Shown in pieces: positions 53,281 to 60,993 of a DNA stretch of 64,000 bases. Position 1 is the first letter of the stretch; every line of letters starts with the position of its first letter. Source of the DNA: JAWKXU01 sp964468045 (lineage in GTDB: Bacteria; Pseudomonadota; Alphaproteobacteria; Sphingomonadales; Sphingomonadaceae); NCBI GenBank assembly GCA_964468045.1, contig CAYXTO010000012.1, positions 1 to 64,000 of the forward strand. Direction: 5' to 3'. The notes beneath the pieces were generated by a model. The model was not told where the DNA came from. It saw only the letters and a program-made list of their open reading frames with translations, and did no database searches. Position numbers and translations under genes: made by a program.

Positions 53281-54053
53281 CCGTCCGCATTCGCGTCATC
53301 CCGTGCCTCGATGTGCGCGATGGCCGCGTGGTGAAGGGTGTCAACTTCGTCGATCTCAAGGATGCCGGCGATCCGGTCGAGCAGGCGCAGGCCTATGACG
53401 CGGCCGGGGCGGACGAGCTTTGCTTCCTGGATATTTCCGCCAGCCATGAAGGGCGGGGCACGCTGCTCGATGTGGTGCGGCGCACCGCCGAGGTCTGCTT
53501 CATGCCGCTCACCGTGGGAGGAGGGGTGCGTTCGGTGGAGGATGCGCGGGCGCTGCTGCTGGCCGGCGCGGACAAGGTTGCGGTCAATTCCGCCGCCGTC
53601 TCCCGGCCCGAGCTGGTTGCCGACATGGCGGAAAAGTTCGGGAGCCAGTGCGTCGTCGCCTCGGTCGATGCGCGTGCTTCGACAAGCTCGGCGGGAGCGG
53701 GGAAGCGGTGGGAAATCCATACCCATGGCGGCCGCCGCGCGACCGGGATCGATGCGGTGGCGCATGCGGTCAGGCTGGCGGAGCTGGGCGCGGGCGAATT
53801 GCTGGTCACGTCGATGGATGGCGATGGCACCCAGGCCGGTTACGACCTCGATCTGACCCGCGCGATCGCCGATCGGGTGAGCGTGCCGGTGGTGGCGAGC
53901 GGCGGCGTCGGCAATCTGCAGCATCTGGTGGAAGGTGTGACGAAGGGCCATGCCAGCGCGGTGCTGGCTGCATCCATCTTCCACTTCGGCACTTATACCA
54001 TCGCCCAGGCGCATTCCGCCTTGCGCGAAGCGGGCCTGCCCGCGCGGGGCTGA
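53277..54053 (+). CDS. hisF: Imidazole glycerol phosphate synthase, cyclase subunit
   Basis: A 258-residue TIM-barrel partner of HisH. IPCLDVRDGRVVKG starts the barrel, ISASHEGRG holds a phosphate contact, VGGGVRS and the late ASGGVGNLQHL complete the sites. A short insertion (ASTSSAGAG, about residues 133-141) after VDAR is encoded by a REP-like half-palindrome and lies in a loop that varies among HisF proteins. The frame stays open and all catalytic positions are intact. Confidence 0.96.
   Translation: MTVRIRVIPCLDVRDGRVVKGVNFVDLKDAGDPVEQAQAYDAAGADELCFLDISASHEGRGTLLDVVRRTAEVCFMPLTVGGGVRSVEDARALLLAGADKVAVNSAAVSRPELVADMAEKFGSQCVVASVDARASTSSAGAGKRWEIHTHGGRRATGIDAVAHAVRLAELGAGELLVTSMDGDGTQAGYDLDLTRAIADRVSVPVVASGGVGNLQHLVEGVTKGHASAVLAASIFHFGTYTIAQAHSALREAGLPARG
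53676..53692 (+). repeat. REP-type half-palindrome inside hisF
   Basis: GCTTCGACAAGCTC (53676-53689) is the inverted form of the dispersed GAGCTTGTCGAAG unit seen in thiC. It codes for the STSSA loop insertion of HisF. Only one arm is recognisable, so a chance resemblance cannot be excluded. Confidence 0.5.
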
Positions 54054-54093
54054 TTCCGCCAAACCGTCGGGCTGCTTTACACGCTGCAGGGAA

Positions 54094-54123
54094 GGCCGAT
54101 TCGATTAACCATCGAATCCGGCC
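54094..54123. other. Inverted repeat between hisF and the PEP-CTERM gene
   Basis: GGCCGATTCGAT (54094-54105) and ATCGAATCCGGCC (54111-54123) pair over a TAACC loop with one bulged base. It is a strong hairpin 40 bp after the hisF stop but has no following T-run. It lies 23 bp before a sigma-54-like promoter, where an activator binding site would be expected, so it may serve as terminator or as upstream activating sequence. Confidence 0.55.
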
Positions 54124-54145
54124 CGTGCCGCCGGTTTGTGATTCG

Positions 54146-54161
54146 TGGCCCGATGGTTGCT
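54146..54161 (+). promoter_or_regulatory. Sigma-54-like promoter of the PEP-CTERM gene
   Basis: TGGCCCGATGGTTGCT has the invariant GG (54147-54148) and GC (54159-54160) ten bases apart and otherwise fits the TGGCAC-N5-TTGCW consensus. PEP-CTERM genes in other bacteria are often sigma-54-controlled via the PrsK-PrsR pair. Predicted transcription would start about two bases before the ATG at 54174, an uncomfortably short leader that weakens the case. Confidence 0.45.
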
Positions 54162-54173
54162 TTAACCTTTTCG

Positions 54174-54371
54174 ATGACCCGCCTGGCCCTTTTCCTGCTG
54201 ATGCCCGTTTATATGCTGCTGGCGGCGCCGGTGAATGCATCCGGGGGCACTGCGGTTCCCGAACCTTCGGACCTTGCGCTGTTCATCCTGGGGCTGCTCG
54301 GGGTGATTCTGGGGCGTGAGGTCGCGATACGCTACAAGCGGCGCGACCGGGAGCGCGACAAGAAGCGCTGA
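54174..54371 (+). CDS. Small PEP-CTERM sorting-domain protein
   Basis: A 65-residue protein made of a signal peptide (MTRLALFLLMPVYMLLAAPVNA, about 1-22) and a PEP-CTERM tail: VPEP at 28-31, a hydrophobic helix at about 33-49, and a basic end (YKRRDRERDKKR). The tail is the recognition signal for exosortase, which moves proteins to the cell surface with exopolysaccharide. There is almost no mature domain between the two. Starts at 54138 or 54153 would put the promoter inside the gene. It separates hisF from hisE. Confidence 0.7.
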   Translation: MTRLALFLLMPVYMLLAAPVNASGGTAVPEPSDLALFILGLLGVILGREVAIRYKRRDRERDKKR

Positions 54372-54431
54372 GCCCTGCCGGGCGGCTCGTGCGGCTTGAC
54401 CCCGCCCGCCGACCGATCCATGTCACCTGCC

Positions 54432-54746
54432 ATGGATACGCTGTCCCGTCTCGAACAGACCATTGCCCGGCGCCGCACCGGGGCTGCCGCGGAAAGCTAT
54501 GTCGCGCAGCTCCATGCGCGCGGATTGCCGGTTATCGCGCGCAAGCTGGGCGAGGAAGCCGTGGAGGCCGTGATCGCCGCACTTTCGGGTGAGCGCGAGG
54601 AACTGGTGGGCGAGGCCGCGGATATCCTGTTCCATCTGCTGGTGCTGCTCTCCGCCCGCGATGTTCCGCTCGCCGATGTGCTGGCGGAGCTCGACCGGCG
54701 GGAAGGCACTTCAGGCCTTGTTGAAAAAGCTGCACGGAAGAGCTGA
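54432..54746 (+). CDS. hisE: Phosphoribosyl-ATP pyrophosphatase
   Basis: A 104-residue all-helical enzyme for the second histidine step. IARRRTGAAAESYVAQLHARG and VIARKLGEEAVEAVIAAL contain the conserved Lys/Glu metal pattern, ending with ADILFHLLVLLSARDV. The ATG at 54432 gives the family-typical MDTLSRLEQ. It overlaps the HIT gene by one base (TGATG), so they are coupled. Confidence 0.95.
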   Translation: MDTLSRLEQTIARRRTGAAAESYVAQLHARGLPVIARKLGEEAVEAVIAALSGEREELVGEAADILFHLLVLLSARDVPLADVLAELDRREGTSGLVEKAARKS

Positions 54747-55123
54747 TGCCGATCGATGCGACCCAACCCTATGACGACCAGAACATCTTCGCCAGAATCC
54801 TGCAGGGAGAGCTGCCCTGCACGAAGGTCTATGAAGATGAGTGGGCTTTTGCCTTCCACGACATCAATCCCCAGGCGCCGATCCACATCCTGGTGGTGCC
54901 CAGGGGGCCGTATGTCAGTTGGGACGATTTCACCGAAAAGGGGAGCGACGCCGAAATTTCGGGGTTCATCCGCGCGGTCGGCAAGATCGCGCGCGATCAG
55001 GGGCTGGTGGCGCCCGGCTATCGCCTGATTGCCAATACCGGCTTCCATTCTCATCAGGAAGTTCCGCATTTTCATGTACATATCTGTGCCGGCAAGCAGA
55101 TGGGGCGGATGATACCCGAATAG
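54746..55123 (+). CDS. HIT family protein (nucleotide hydrolase/transferase)
   Basis: A 125-residue histidine-triad protein of the HinT branch, which hydrolyses nucleoside phosphoramidates. The triad H108-F-H110-V-H112 (VPHFHVHI) is intact, with NIFARILQGELPC and FHDINPQAPIHILVVPR at the N-terminal half. Coupling to hisE is common in alphaproteobacteria. Confidence 0.94.
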   Translation: MPIDATQPYDDQNIFARILQGELPCTKVYEDEWAFAFHDINPQAPIHILVVPRGPYVSWDDFTEKGSDAEISGFIRAVGKIARDQGLVAPGYRLIANTGFHSHQEVPHFHVHICAGKQMGRMIPE

Positions 55124-55212
55124 GGCAATCCCGATGCAATGAGCCGATTTTGCGATATGCGGTGCGCCGTGGGTTGCCCAACGACTCGTCGCACGGTTAA
55201 ACGGCGCGTGGC

Positions 55213-55671
55213 ATGGCTATTCTTCCCGAACCTCCGGCAGGTCGCCTCGACGGCGCCACTCACCGCTTCGCGGTACGGGTCTATTTCGAGGATACGGATG
55301 CCGGCGGGATCGTTTATCACGCCAATTACCTGCGCTGGTTCGAACGGGCGAGAACGGATCTCATCGGTCTCCTCGGCATTGACCAGCGCATGGCGCTGGA
55401 GGCGCGAAAAGGATTTTATGCCGTTGCGGATCTCGCAATACATTATGCGCGGCCGGCGCGCCTGGATGATGCCATAGTGGTGGAAAGCGCGGTCATTTCC
55501 GTGGGCGCGGCCAGCTGGCGTGTCAGCCATCGCGCATTGCGGGCGGACGAGCTTCTGGCCGAAGCGCAGGTCCGCATCGGCTTTGTCGGAGCCGGCGGCC
55601 GCGCGGAACGCCAGCCCGAAACATGGCGCAAGTCGCTTCAATCCATCTTGATCGCAGAGAGTACTCGATGA
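55213..55671 (+). CDS. ybgC: Tol-Pal-associated acyl-CoA thioesterase
   Basis: A 152-residue hotdog-fold thioesterase, first gene of the tol-pal operon. EDTDAGGIVYHANYLRWFERART holds the catalytic Asp (about residue 28). It hydrolyses short acyl-CoA and is tied by gene order to envelope maintenance. The stop overlaps the tolQ ATG. Confidence 0.94.
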   Translation: MAILPEPPAGRLDGATHRFAVRVYFEDTDAGGIVYHANYLRWFERARTDLIGLLGIDQRMALEARKGFYAVADLAIHYARPARLDDAIVVESAVISVGAASWRVSHRALRADELLAEAQVRIGFVGAGGRAERQPETWRKSLQSILIAESTR

Positions 55672-56369
55672 CCGAACTGTCCCTTCTTGCGGCGGCGCTT
55701 CCGGCCGCTCCCACCCGGCTTGATCCGGTAAAGCTCTTCCTGGATGCCGACATCGTCGTGCAGGTGGTGATGGCGGGGCTGATCCTGGCCAGCATCTGGG
55801 TCTGGATGATCATCATCTCCTTCTCCTTGCGGATCGCTTCGGTGCGCCGCCGCTCGGACGAGTATGAGCTCGATTTCTGGAAGAAGATGGATGGGCGCAA
55901 CGCAGACGATCTGCGAACCAAGAACCAGAGCGCCGCGTCCCGGGTGGCCGGCGCCGGCCTGGAGGAATGGCGCCGCACCGGCCGCAATGCCGATCGCGAG
56001 GCGGCGAGGGAACGCGTGGCGACGGCGATGTCCAGCCAGGTCGCGGTGGAGGCCGACAATCTTGCCGAGCGGCTGAACTTTCTAGCGACTGTAGGAGCTG
56101 TTGCTCCCTTCGTGGGCCTGTTCGGTACCGTCTGGGGCATCATGAACAGCTTTTTCCAGATCGGTTCGCAGCAGAACAGCTCGCTGGCGGTGGTTGCGCC
56201 CGGCATTTCCGAAGCCTTGTTCGCGACGGCTATCGGCCTGTTTGCGGCAATTCCCGCGGTGATTGCCTACAACCGCTTCTCCCACCGGGTGAACGCGCTC
56301 GAGGCGCGGTTGCAGCGCTTCGCCGACCAGGTCTATTCCCTCGTCAGCCGTGAAATGGATGACCGCTGA
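55668..56369 (+). CDS. tolQ: Tol-Pal system proton channel subunit TolQ
   Basis: A 233-residue inner-membrane protein with three helices. It has the VQVVMAGLILASIWVWMIII first helix and a large cytoplasmic loop. The second and third helices carry LATVGAVAPFVGLFGTVWGI and GISEALFATAIGLFAAIPAV, typical of TolQ/ExbB. With TolR it converts proton flow into movement of TolA. Starts and stops overlap with ybgC and tolR. Confidence 0.97.
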   Translation: MTELSLLAAALPAAPTRLDPVKLFLDADIVVQVVMAGLILASIWVWMIIISFSLRIASVRRRSDEYELDFWKKMDGRNADDLRTKNQSAASRVAGAGLEEWRRTGRNADREAARERVATAMSSQVAVEADNLAERLNFLATVGAVAPFVGLFGTVWGIMNSFFQIGSQQNSSLAVVAPGISEALFATAIGLFAAIPAVIAYNRFSHRVNALEARLQRFADQVYSLVSREMDDR

Positions 56370-56824
56370 TGGCCATGGGGATGGCAGGAGGCGGCGGACG
56401 CCGGGGAAGCAGGCGCGGTTCGCGGCGTACGCCGATGGCGGAGATCAATGTTACTCCGCTGGTAGATGTGATGCTGGTGCTGCTGATCATCTTCATGGTG
56501 ACTGCGCCATTGCTGACCTCGGCTGTTCCGGTCGATCTTCCGGATAGCCGCGCCAGTGCGATGGAGCAACAAAGCGACCAGGTGACGATTTCGATCCTGC
56601 CAAACGGAAGCGTCTATCTGGATGAAGAGGAGCTGGCGCCCGGATCCCTGCCGGACCGCCTGGCCGCTCTGCCGGTGGATGCTTCGGGAAAGCCGCCTTT
56701 GGTGGTGCTGCGCGCGGATCGGGCGCTCGATTACGGGCGGGTGATGGAGGTGATGGGTGAACTGAACCATGCGGGGTTCAATTCGATTTCGCTGGTCACC
56801 AACAGTTCAGTTTCGGCCCCATAG
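56369..56824 (+). CDS. tolR: Tol-Pal system subunit TolR
   Basis: A 151-residue ExbD/TolR protein. A Gly/Arg-rich N-terminus precedes MAEINVTPLVDVMLVLLIIFMV, where the aspartate of PLVDVML is the proton-carrying residue. The periplasmic part ends at SLVTNSSVSAP. It is coupled to tolQ by a TGATG junction. Confidence 0.96.
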   Translation: MAMGMAGGGGRRGSRRGSRRTPMAEINVTPLVDVMLVLLIIFMVTAPLLTSAVPVDLPDSRASAMEQQSDQVTISILPNGSVYLDEEELAPGSLPDRLAALPVDASGKPPLVVLRADRALDYGRVMEVMGELNHAGFNSISLVTNSSVSAP

Positions 56825-56833
56825 GCCCGAGGC

Positions 56834-57688
56834 ATGGCGTTTTCAGCAGCCCTTCGCCCGGAAGAACGGCTTCCACTGGCGGTAGCCCTGGTGCTGCACG
56901 GACTGCTGGTTGCCGCCCTGCTGTTGCAGCCTGACCGGCGCAATGTCGTCCCCATTCCGGAACGCATGACCGTCAGCCTGGCCGAAGATGTCGGGCTTAA
57001 GGCGACTGCGCCCACCATCGTGCGCGAACAGCGCGCGGCGACCGCGCCTATTCTTGCGCCGGAACCCGCTCCGCCCAGTCCGCCCGAGCCGGTTCCCGTT
57101 CCGGAGCCTGCTCCAAGGCCGAGCGCCGCACCGCCGCCCAAGCCCGCGCCCGCCCCACGTACACGAGTGCCGCAGCCGGCACCCAAGCCAAGCCCGGCAG
57201 CGAAGCCCGCGGCCCAGCCGAGTCCGGCGGCGGCGAAGCCTGCAGCAAAACCCGCGGCCACCCCCGCATCCAAGCCCGGCGGAGCGAGCCGCATCGGCAG
57301 CGACTTCCTTTCCGGCGCCGCAGCCGGAAGCAAGAAGGGTGATGATCGCGTTGCCGCCTCGGAAATCGGGGCTGCTGAAAAAGCGTCGCTTGGCCAAGCG
57401 ATTGCCCGCCAACTGAAACCGCATTGGTCGTCCCCGCAGGGGGCGGATGCCGAATTGCTGGTCACGGTTCTCGCGTTCGATTTGAATCCTGATGGAACCT
57501 TGTCGGGCACTCCGCGCGTTGTGCGCCAGGAAGGGATTACGGATGCCAATCGCCCACAAGCATCTCGCCATGCCGAATTGGCCGTGAGATCGGTTCAGTT
57601 GGCCGCTCCGTTCGACCTGCCGCCACATTTATACAATGGTTGGAAACGTGTTTCCGCCTTCAGATTCGACAGGAAGTTGTCGCAGTGA
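56834..57688 (+). CDS. tolA: TolA-like energy-transducing protein
   Basis: A 284-residue protein with an N-terminal membrane anchor (LPLAVALVLHGLLVAALLLQ). A long Pro/Ala/Lys-rich spacer (about residues 70-155, with repeated PAPKPSPAAKPAA-type units) spans the periplasm, and a C-terminal TolA/TonB-type domain follows. It transmits TolQR force to Pal. The assignment rests on position in the operon as the sequence is low-complexity. Its stop overlaps the GTG of tolB. Confidence 0.9.
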   Translation: MAFSAALRPEERLPLAVALVLHGLLVAALLLQPDRRNVVPIPERMTVSLAEDVGLKATAPTIVREQRAATAPILAPEPAPPSPPEPVPVPEPAPRPSAAPPPKPAPAPRTRVPQPAPKPSPAAKPAAQPSPAAAKPAAKPAATPASKPGGASRIGSDFLSGAAAGSKKGDDRVAASEIGAAEKASLGQAIARQLKPHWSSPQGADAELLVTVLAFDLNPDGTLSGTPRVVRQEGITDANRPQASRHAELAVRSVQLAAPFDLPPHLYNGWKRVSAFRFDRKLSQ

Positions 57689-59052
57689 AAAAAATACTCG
57701 CTCTTTGCCTCCTCGTTCTTGCCGCTCCGCTTTCCGCGCAGGTAAATGAAGCTCCCACTATCCCGATCGAAGCATCGGGCGAAGCCGGGCTGACCGGGTC
57801 CGTCTCCGACGACAAGGCCTGGCAGGATCTCGGTATCGCCATCCCCGGCTTCGCCACCGACAACAATGTCGCGACCCCGGCCAATGCGCAGGGTACGGCG
57901 GCGCTCGGCAAGGAACTGGCGCGCGTGATCACCGCCGATCTGCGCAACAATGGCCTGTTCCAGCCGGTGGGGCCGGATGCCTTGCCGCAGCCCACCTTCC
58001 CGGAAATCACTTCTCCGGTCTGGGGCACCTGGAATTCCCGCAATGCCGAGATGCTGGTGCATGGATATGTCCGGGCCGGAGCGGACGGACGGCTGACCGT
58101 GGGCTGCTATCTCTACGACATCAATCTGCAGAGCGAACTGGTGCGGCAGGGCTGGGTAGTCCAGCCCGCCGATTGGCGCCGGGCGGCCCATAAATGCGCG
58201 GACCTGGTCTATTCGCGGCTTTCCGGCGAAAGCCCGTTCTTCGACAGCAAGATCGCCTATATCGCGGAAACCGGCCCCAAGGGTAATCGGGTCAAGCGAC
58301 TGGCGATCATGGATTCCGATGGCGCAAACCATCGGTTCATCACCACTGGCCAGACGCGGGCGCTGACCCCGCGCTATTCGCCCGATTACAGCAAGATTGC
58401 CTATCTGAGCTACCTGCGGGGCAATCCGCGCATCTTCATTTACGATATCGCAAGCGGAAAGCAGCACCTTGTGACGGAGAGCAGCAATCCGACCTTCGCG
58501 CCGCGCTGGTCGCCGGATGGCAAGTGGATCCTTTATTCGATGGCAGTGAACGGCAACACCGACATCTATCGCGTTTCCGTGAATGGGGGGGAGAGCCGGC
58601 GGCTGACCGACGCGCCGGGCATCGACATCGGCGGAAGCTATTCCCCTGACGGATCGAAGATCGTGTTCGAAAGCGATCGCTCCGGGAGCCAGCAGATCTA
58701 TGTCATGGACGGCGATGGTTCCAATCAGAAGCGGATCACCTTCTTTGGCGGCCGCGCGGCTACGCCGGAATGGAGTCCACGCGGGGATCAGATCGCATTC
58801 ACCCATATCAGCGGCAATTTCCGGGTCGCGGTGATGAGTCCGGGTGGCGGCAATGTGCGCCATCTGACCGATAGCTGGCAGGACGAGGCTCCGACCTGGT
58901 CACCCAACGGTCGCATCATCCAGTTCTTCCGCACGGAACGCAATTCCGGCCGCACATCGCTGTGGCAGGTCGATCTGACCGGTCGCAATCTCAGGCGATT
59001 GCAGACTCCGGTTGACGCTTCGGACCCTGCCTGGGGACCCGTTTTGCCCTGA
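57685..59052 (+). CDS. tolB: Tol-Pal system beta-propeller protein TolB
   Basis: A 455-residue periplasmic protein. The signal peptide ends near PLSAQ. An N-terminal alpha/beta domain is followed by a six-bladed propeller with repeated SPDG/SPDGSKIVFES units (for example YSPDGSKIVFESDRSGSQ). It links TolA and Pal during cell division. Its GTG start overlaps the tolA stop. Confidence 0.96.
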   Translation: MKKILALCLLVLAAPLSAQVNEAPTIPIEASGEAGLTGSVSDDKAWQDLGIAIPGFATDNNVATPANAQGTAALGKELARVITADLRNNGLFQPVGPDALPQPTFPEITSPVWGTWNSRNAEMLVHGYVRAGADGRLTVGCYLYDINLQSELVRQGWVVQPADWRRAAHKCADLVYSRLSGESPFFDSKIAYIAETGPKGNRVKRLAIMDSDGANHRFITTGQTRALTPRYSPDYSKIAYLSYLRGNPRIFIYDIASGKQHLVTESSNPTFAPRWSPDGKWILYSMAVNGNTDIYRVSVNGGESRRLTDAPGIDIGGSYSPDGSKIVFESDRSGSQQIYVMDGDGSNQKRITFFGGRAATPEWSPRGDQIAFTHISGNFRVAVMSPGGGNVRHLTDSWQDEAPTWSPNGRIIQFFRTERNSGRTSLWQVDLTGRNLRRLQTPVDASDPAWGPVLP

Positions 59053-59109
59053 ATGCATTATAGTGAACAGTACCGCCGGGCTTTCCGGCCAAGTCGAGGA
59101 GGAAAATTG

Positions 59110-59610
59110 ATGAATAACAAGCTCTTCACCGCCATCGCCTTGGCGAGCGCGCTTGCGCTCGGCGCTTGCAAGAGTACCGCTCCCAAGGAATTGCCGCCGG
59201 AGCCGACCGCGCCCCCGCCGACCGAGACCGCCACTGGGCCGGTGCCAGGCAGCCAGGCTGATTTCGTCGCGAAGATGGCGGGTCGTGACGTGATCTATTT
59301 TGACACGGACCAGTTCAATATCGACAGCGAAGATTCCGCCGCTCTCCAGGGGCAGGCGCAGTGGTTGCTGCAGTATCCGAACAAGCGGGCCACCATCGAA
59401 GGCCATTGCGACGAGCGTGGTACCCGCGATTACAACCTTGCGCTCGGTGAACGCCGCGCCAATGCCGCCAAGAACTATCTTGTGAGCCTGGGCGTCGATG
59501 CCAACCGCCTGTCGACCGTGAGCTATGGCAAGGAACGTCCCGTTGCCATGGGTTCCAACGAGGGGGCCTGGGCGCAGAACCGCCGCGCCGCGACCATCAC
59601 GATCGACTGA
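59110..59610 (+). CDS. pal: Peptidoglycan-associated lipoprotein Pal
   Basis: A 166-residue outer-membrane lipoprotein: lipobox LALGAC with the lipid cysteine at 20, a Pro-rich linker, then an OmpA-like peptidoglycan-binding domain (VIYFDTDQFNIDSED, TIEGHCDERGTRDYNLALGERRA with its GHCDERGTRDYNLALGE core). GAGGAGGAAAATTG provides a strong ribosome site. A hairpin follows 23 bases after the stop. Confidence 0.97.
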   Translation: MNNKLFTAIALASALALGACKSTAPKELPPEPTAPPPTETATGPVPGSQADFVAKMAGRDVIYFDTDQFNIDSEDSAALQGQAQWLLQYPNKRATIEGHCDERGTRDYNLALGERRANAAKNYLVSLGVDANRLSTVSYGKERPVAMGSNEGAWAQNRRAATITID

Positions 59611-59632
59611 TCCGGGGAATTTTTCGCCAAAG

Positions 59633-59665
59633 AGGGCGGGCGCGGCTGGTGTCGCTACCCGCCCT
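59633..59665 (+). terminator. Terminator-like hairpin after pal
   Basis: AGGGCGGG (59633-59640) pairs perfectly with CCCGCCCT (59658-59665). It lies just after the last gene of the tol-pal operon, preceded by ATTTTTCG and followed by TGCC. There is no T-run, so it may need Rho. Confidence 0.55.
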
Positions 59666-59701
59666 TGCCTATGTTGAAAGCATGAATTCGAGGCAATCCT
59701 A

Positions 59702-60235
59702 ATGGCCCGTCCGAGGCGTTCTCTGGACTGGGGTTTCCCCCGCTGGCGCGGCTACGGTTCCTCGCGAGAGGCCGCCAATGTGCGTCTGTGTGATCGGCAT
59801 GGGTGCGAGGAGCCCGGCAATTGCCCCGCACCGAAGGCGCCGAACAGCCCGGAACGCTGGTATTTCTGCCAAGGCCACGCGGCGGAATACAATGCCAAGT
59901 GGGATTATTTCGCCGGTCTCGACAAGGCGGAAGCAGAAGAACGGACCAAGGCCGAGAGACGCGACAATTCCGGTTATCGGGAAGCCGCGCATTATGGCTG
60001 GGCGGGCTCCGGCGATGGCAGCCGCAGCGCTGACGAGATGCGGGCGCTGGATGTGCTTGGGCTGGACAGCGACGCGGATTTCGACACGGTAAAGCGCGCC
60101 TGGCGCAACAAGGCCAAGGAAGTCCATCCCGATGTGCGCCCGGGCGATGGCGAGGCGGCCAAGGCGTTCCAGGCCTATCAGCTGGCTTATGAAGTGCTGC
60201 GCCAGGCCGAGGAGCGGCGGCAGTGGAAAGGCTAG
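59702..60235 (+). CDS. J-domain protein with N-terminal cysteine motif
   Basis: A 177-residue protein. The C-terminal 70 residues form a J domain with HPD at 142-144 (EVHPDVRPGDGEAAKAFQAYQLAYEVL), so it should stimulate a DnaK ATPase. The N-terminal half has CDRHGCEEPGNCPAPK and WYFCQGHAAEYN, cysteines and histidines that probably bind zinc. It resembles the alphaproteobacterial DnaJ-like proteins annotated beside tol-pal. Its end overlaps a convergent hydrolase gene by four bases. Confidence 0.9.
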   Translation: MARPRRSLDWGFPRWRGYGSSREAANVRLCDRHGCEEPGNCPAPKAPNSPERWYFCQGHAAEYNAKWDYFAGLDKAEAEERTKAERRDNSGYREAAHYGWAGSGDGSRSADEMRALDVLGLDSDADFDTVKRAWRNKAKEVHPDVRPGDGEAAKAFQAYQLAYEVLRQAEERRQWKG

Positions 60236-60993
60236 TTTGCCCGCAACCCGGATATCCAATCCACTACGAGTTGCGCGAAGCGATCCGGATGGATTTCAGG
60301 CAGAAAATGGTCCGCGCCTTCCACGATTGAGAGATTTCCGCCCGGCATTGCATCCGCCAGCGCTCTGGTTGCGATGGTGAAGGCGGGCTGGCTTTCGGTT
60401 CCCATCGCACAGCAGCAAGGCGTATCGATCCTGCCCAGCTCCTCCCGGGTGATCTTGCCGGGATCGGAACTTGAGAACAGCAGCGGCATCATCCTGGCAT
60501 TGGACAGGTAGATCGCGCGGCGCGCTTCCGGCATCCTCTCATAATGGCCGCCGAACAGCGCGGGGATGGTGGCTTCCGCACCCTCGGCCCGCAGCACCTT
60601 TGCCAGAGCGCCGAAGATCGTCTCCGCGCTTTGGGCGAAGGCGATCCGCTCGGCTTCCTCCGCGATGTGGAACGGCCGAGCCCCTTCATAGAGCACAGCG
60701 GAGGCGAACAGGTCCGGTTCGGCGAGTAAGGCGGCGAGACCGGCCTGCACGGCGTAGGACCAGCAGACGAGGTGAACAGGCTCCCCTGCCTGTCTTGCGG
60801 CGGCGATGATGTCCGCCTTGTGAAGGCCGATCCCGAAGCGGCTGCCATCGTCGGGCCAGTCCGCGGGTCCGAAATAGGTGAGAGTGATCGCCCGGCCCTC
60901 CATCCAGTCGGGAAGGCGGGCGATCACTGCCTCCCAGATGCGGGCGTCACCTGCTGCGCCATGCACCAACAGCAGCTTTTCAGGCTTTGTCAT
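60232..60993 (-). CDS. Alpha/beta hydrolase
   Basis: A 253-residue alpha/beta-hydrolase-fold protein. The oxyanion-hole region is LLVHGAAGDARIW, the nucleophile position is CWSYAVQAG (a Ser in a degenerate Gly-x-Ser-x-Gly), and the C-terminal histidine is in GADHFLPEIHPDRF. The reaction is unknown. The start ATG at 60993 overlaps the transporter stop (ATGA), making the two genes one operon; longer frames are rejected. Confidence 0.85.
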   Translation of the reverse strand: MTKPEKLLLVHGAAGDARIWEAVIARLPDWMEGRAITLTYFGPADWPDDGSRFGIGLHKADIIAAARQAGEPVHLVCWSYAVQAGLAALLAEPDLFASAVLYEGARPFHIAEEAERIAFAQSAETIFGALAKVLRAEGAEATIPALFGGHYERMPEARRAIYLSNARMMPLLFSSSDPGKITREELGRIDTPCCCAMGTESQPAFTIATRALADAMPGGNLSIVEGADHFLPEIHPDRFAQLVVDWISGLRAN

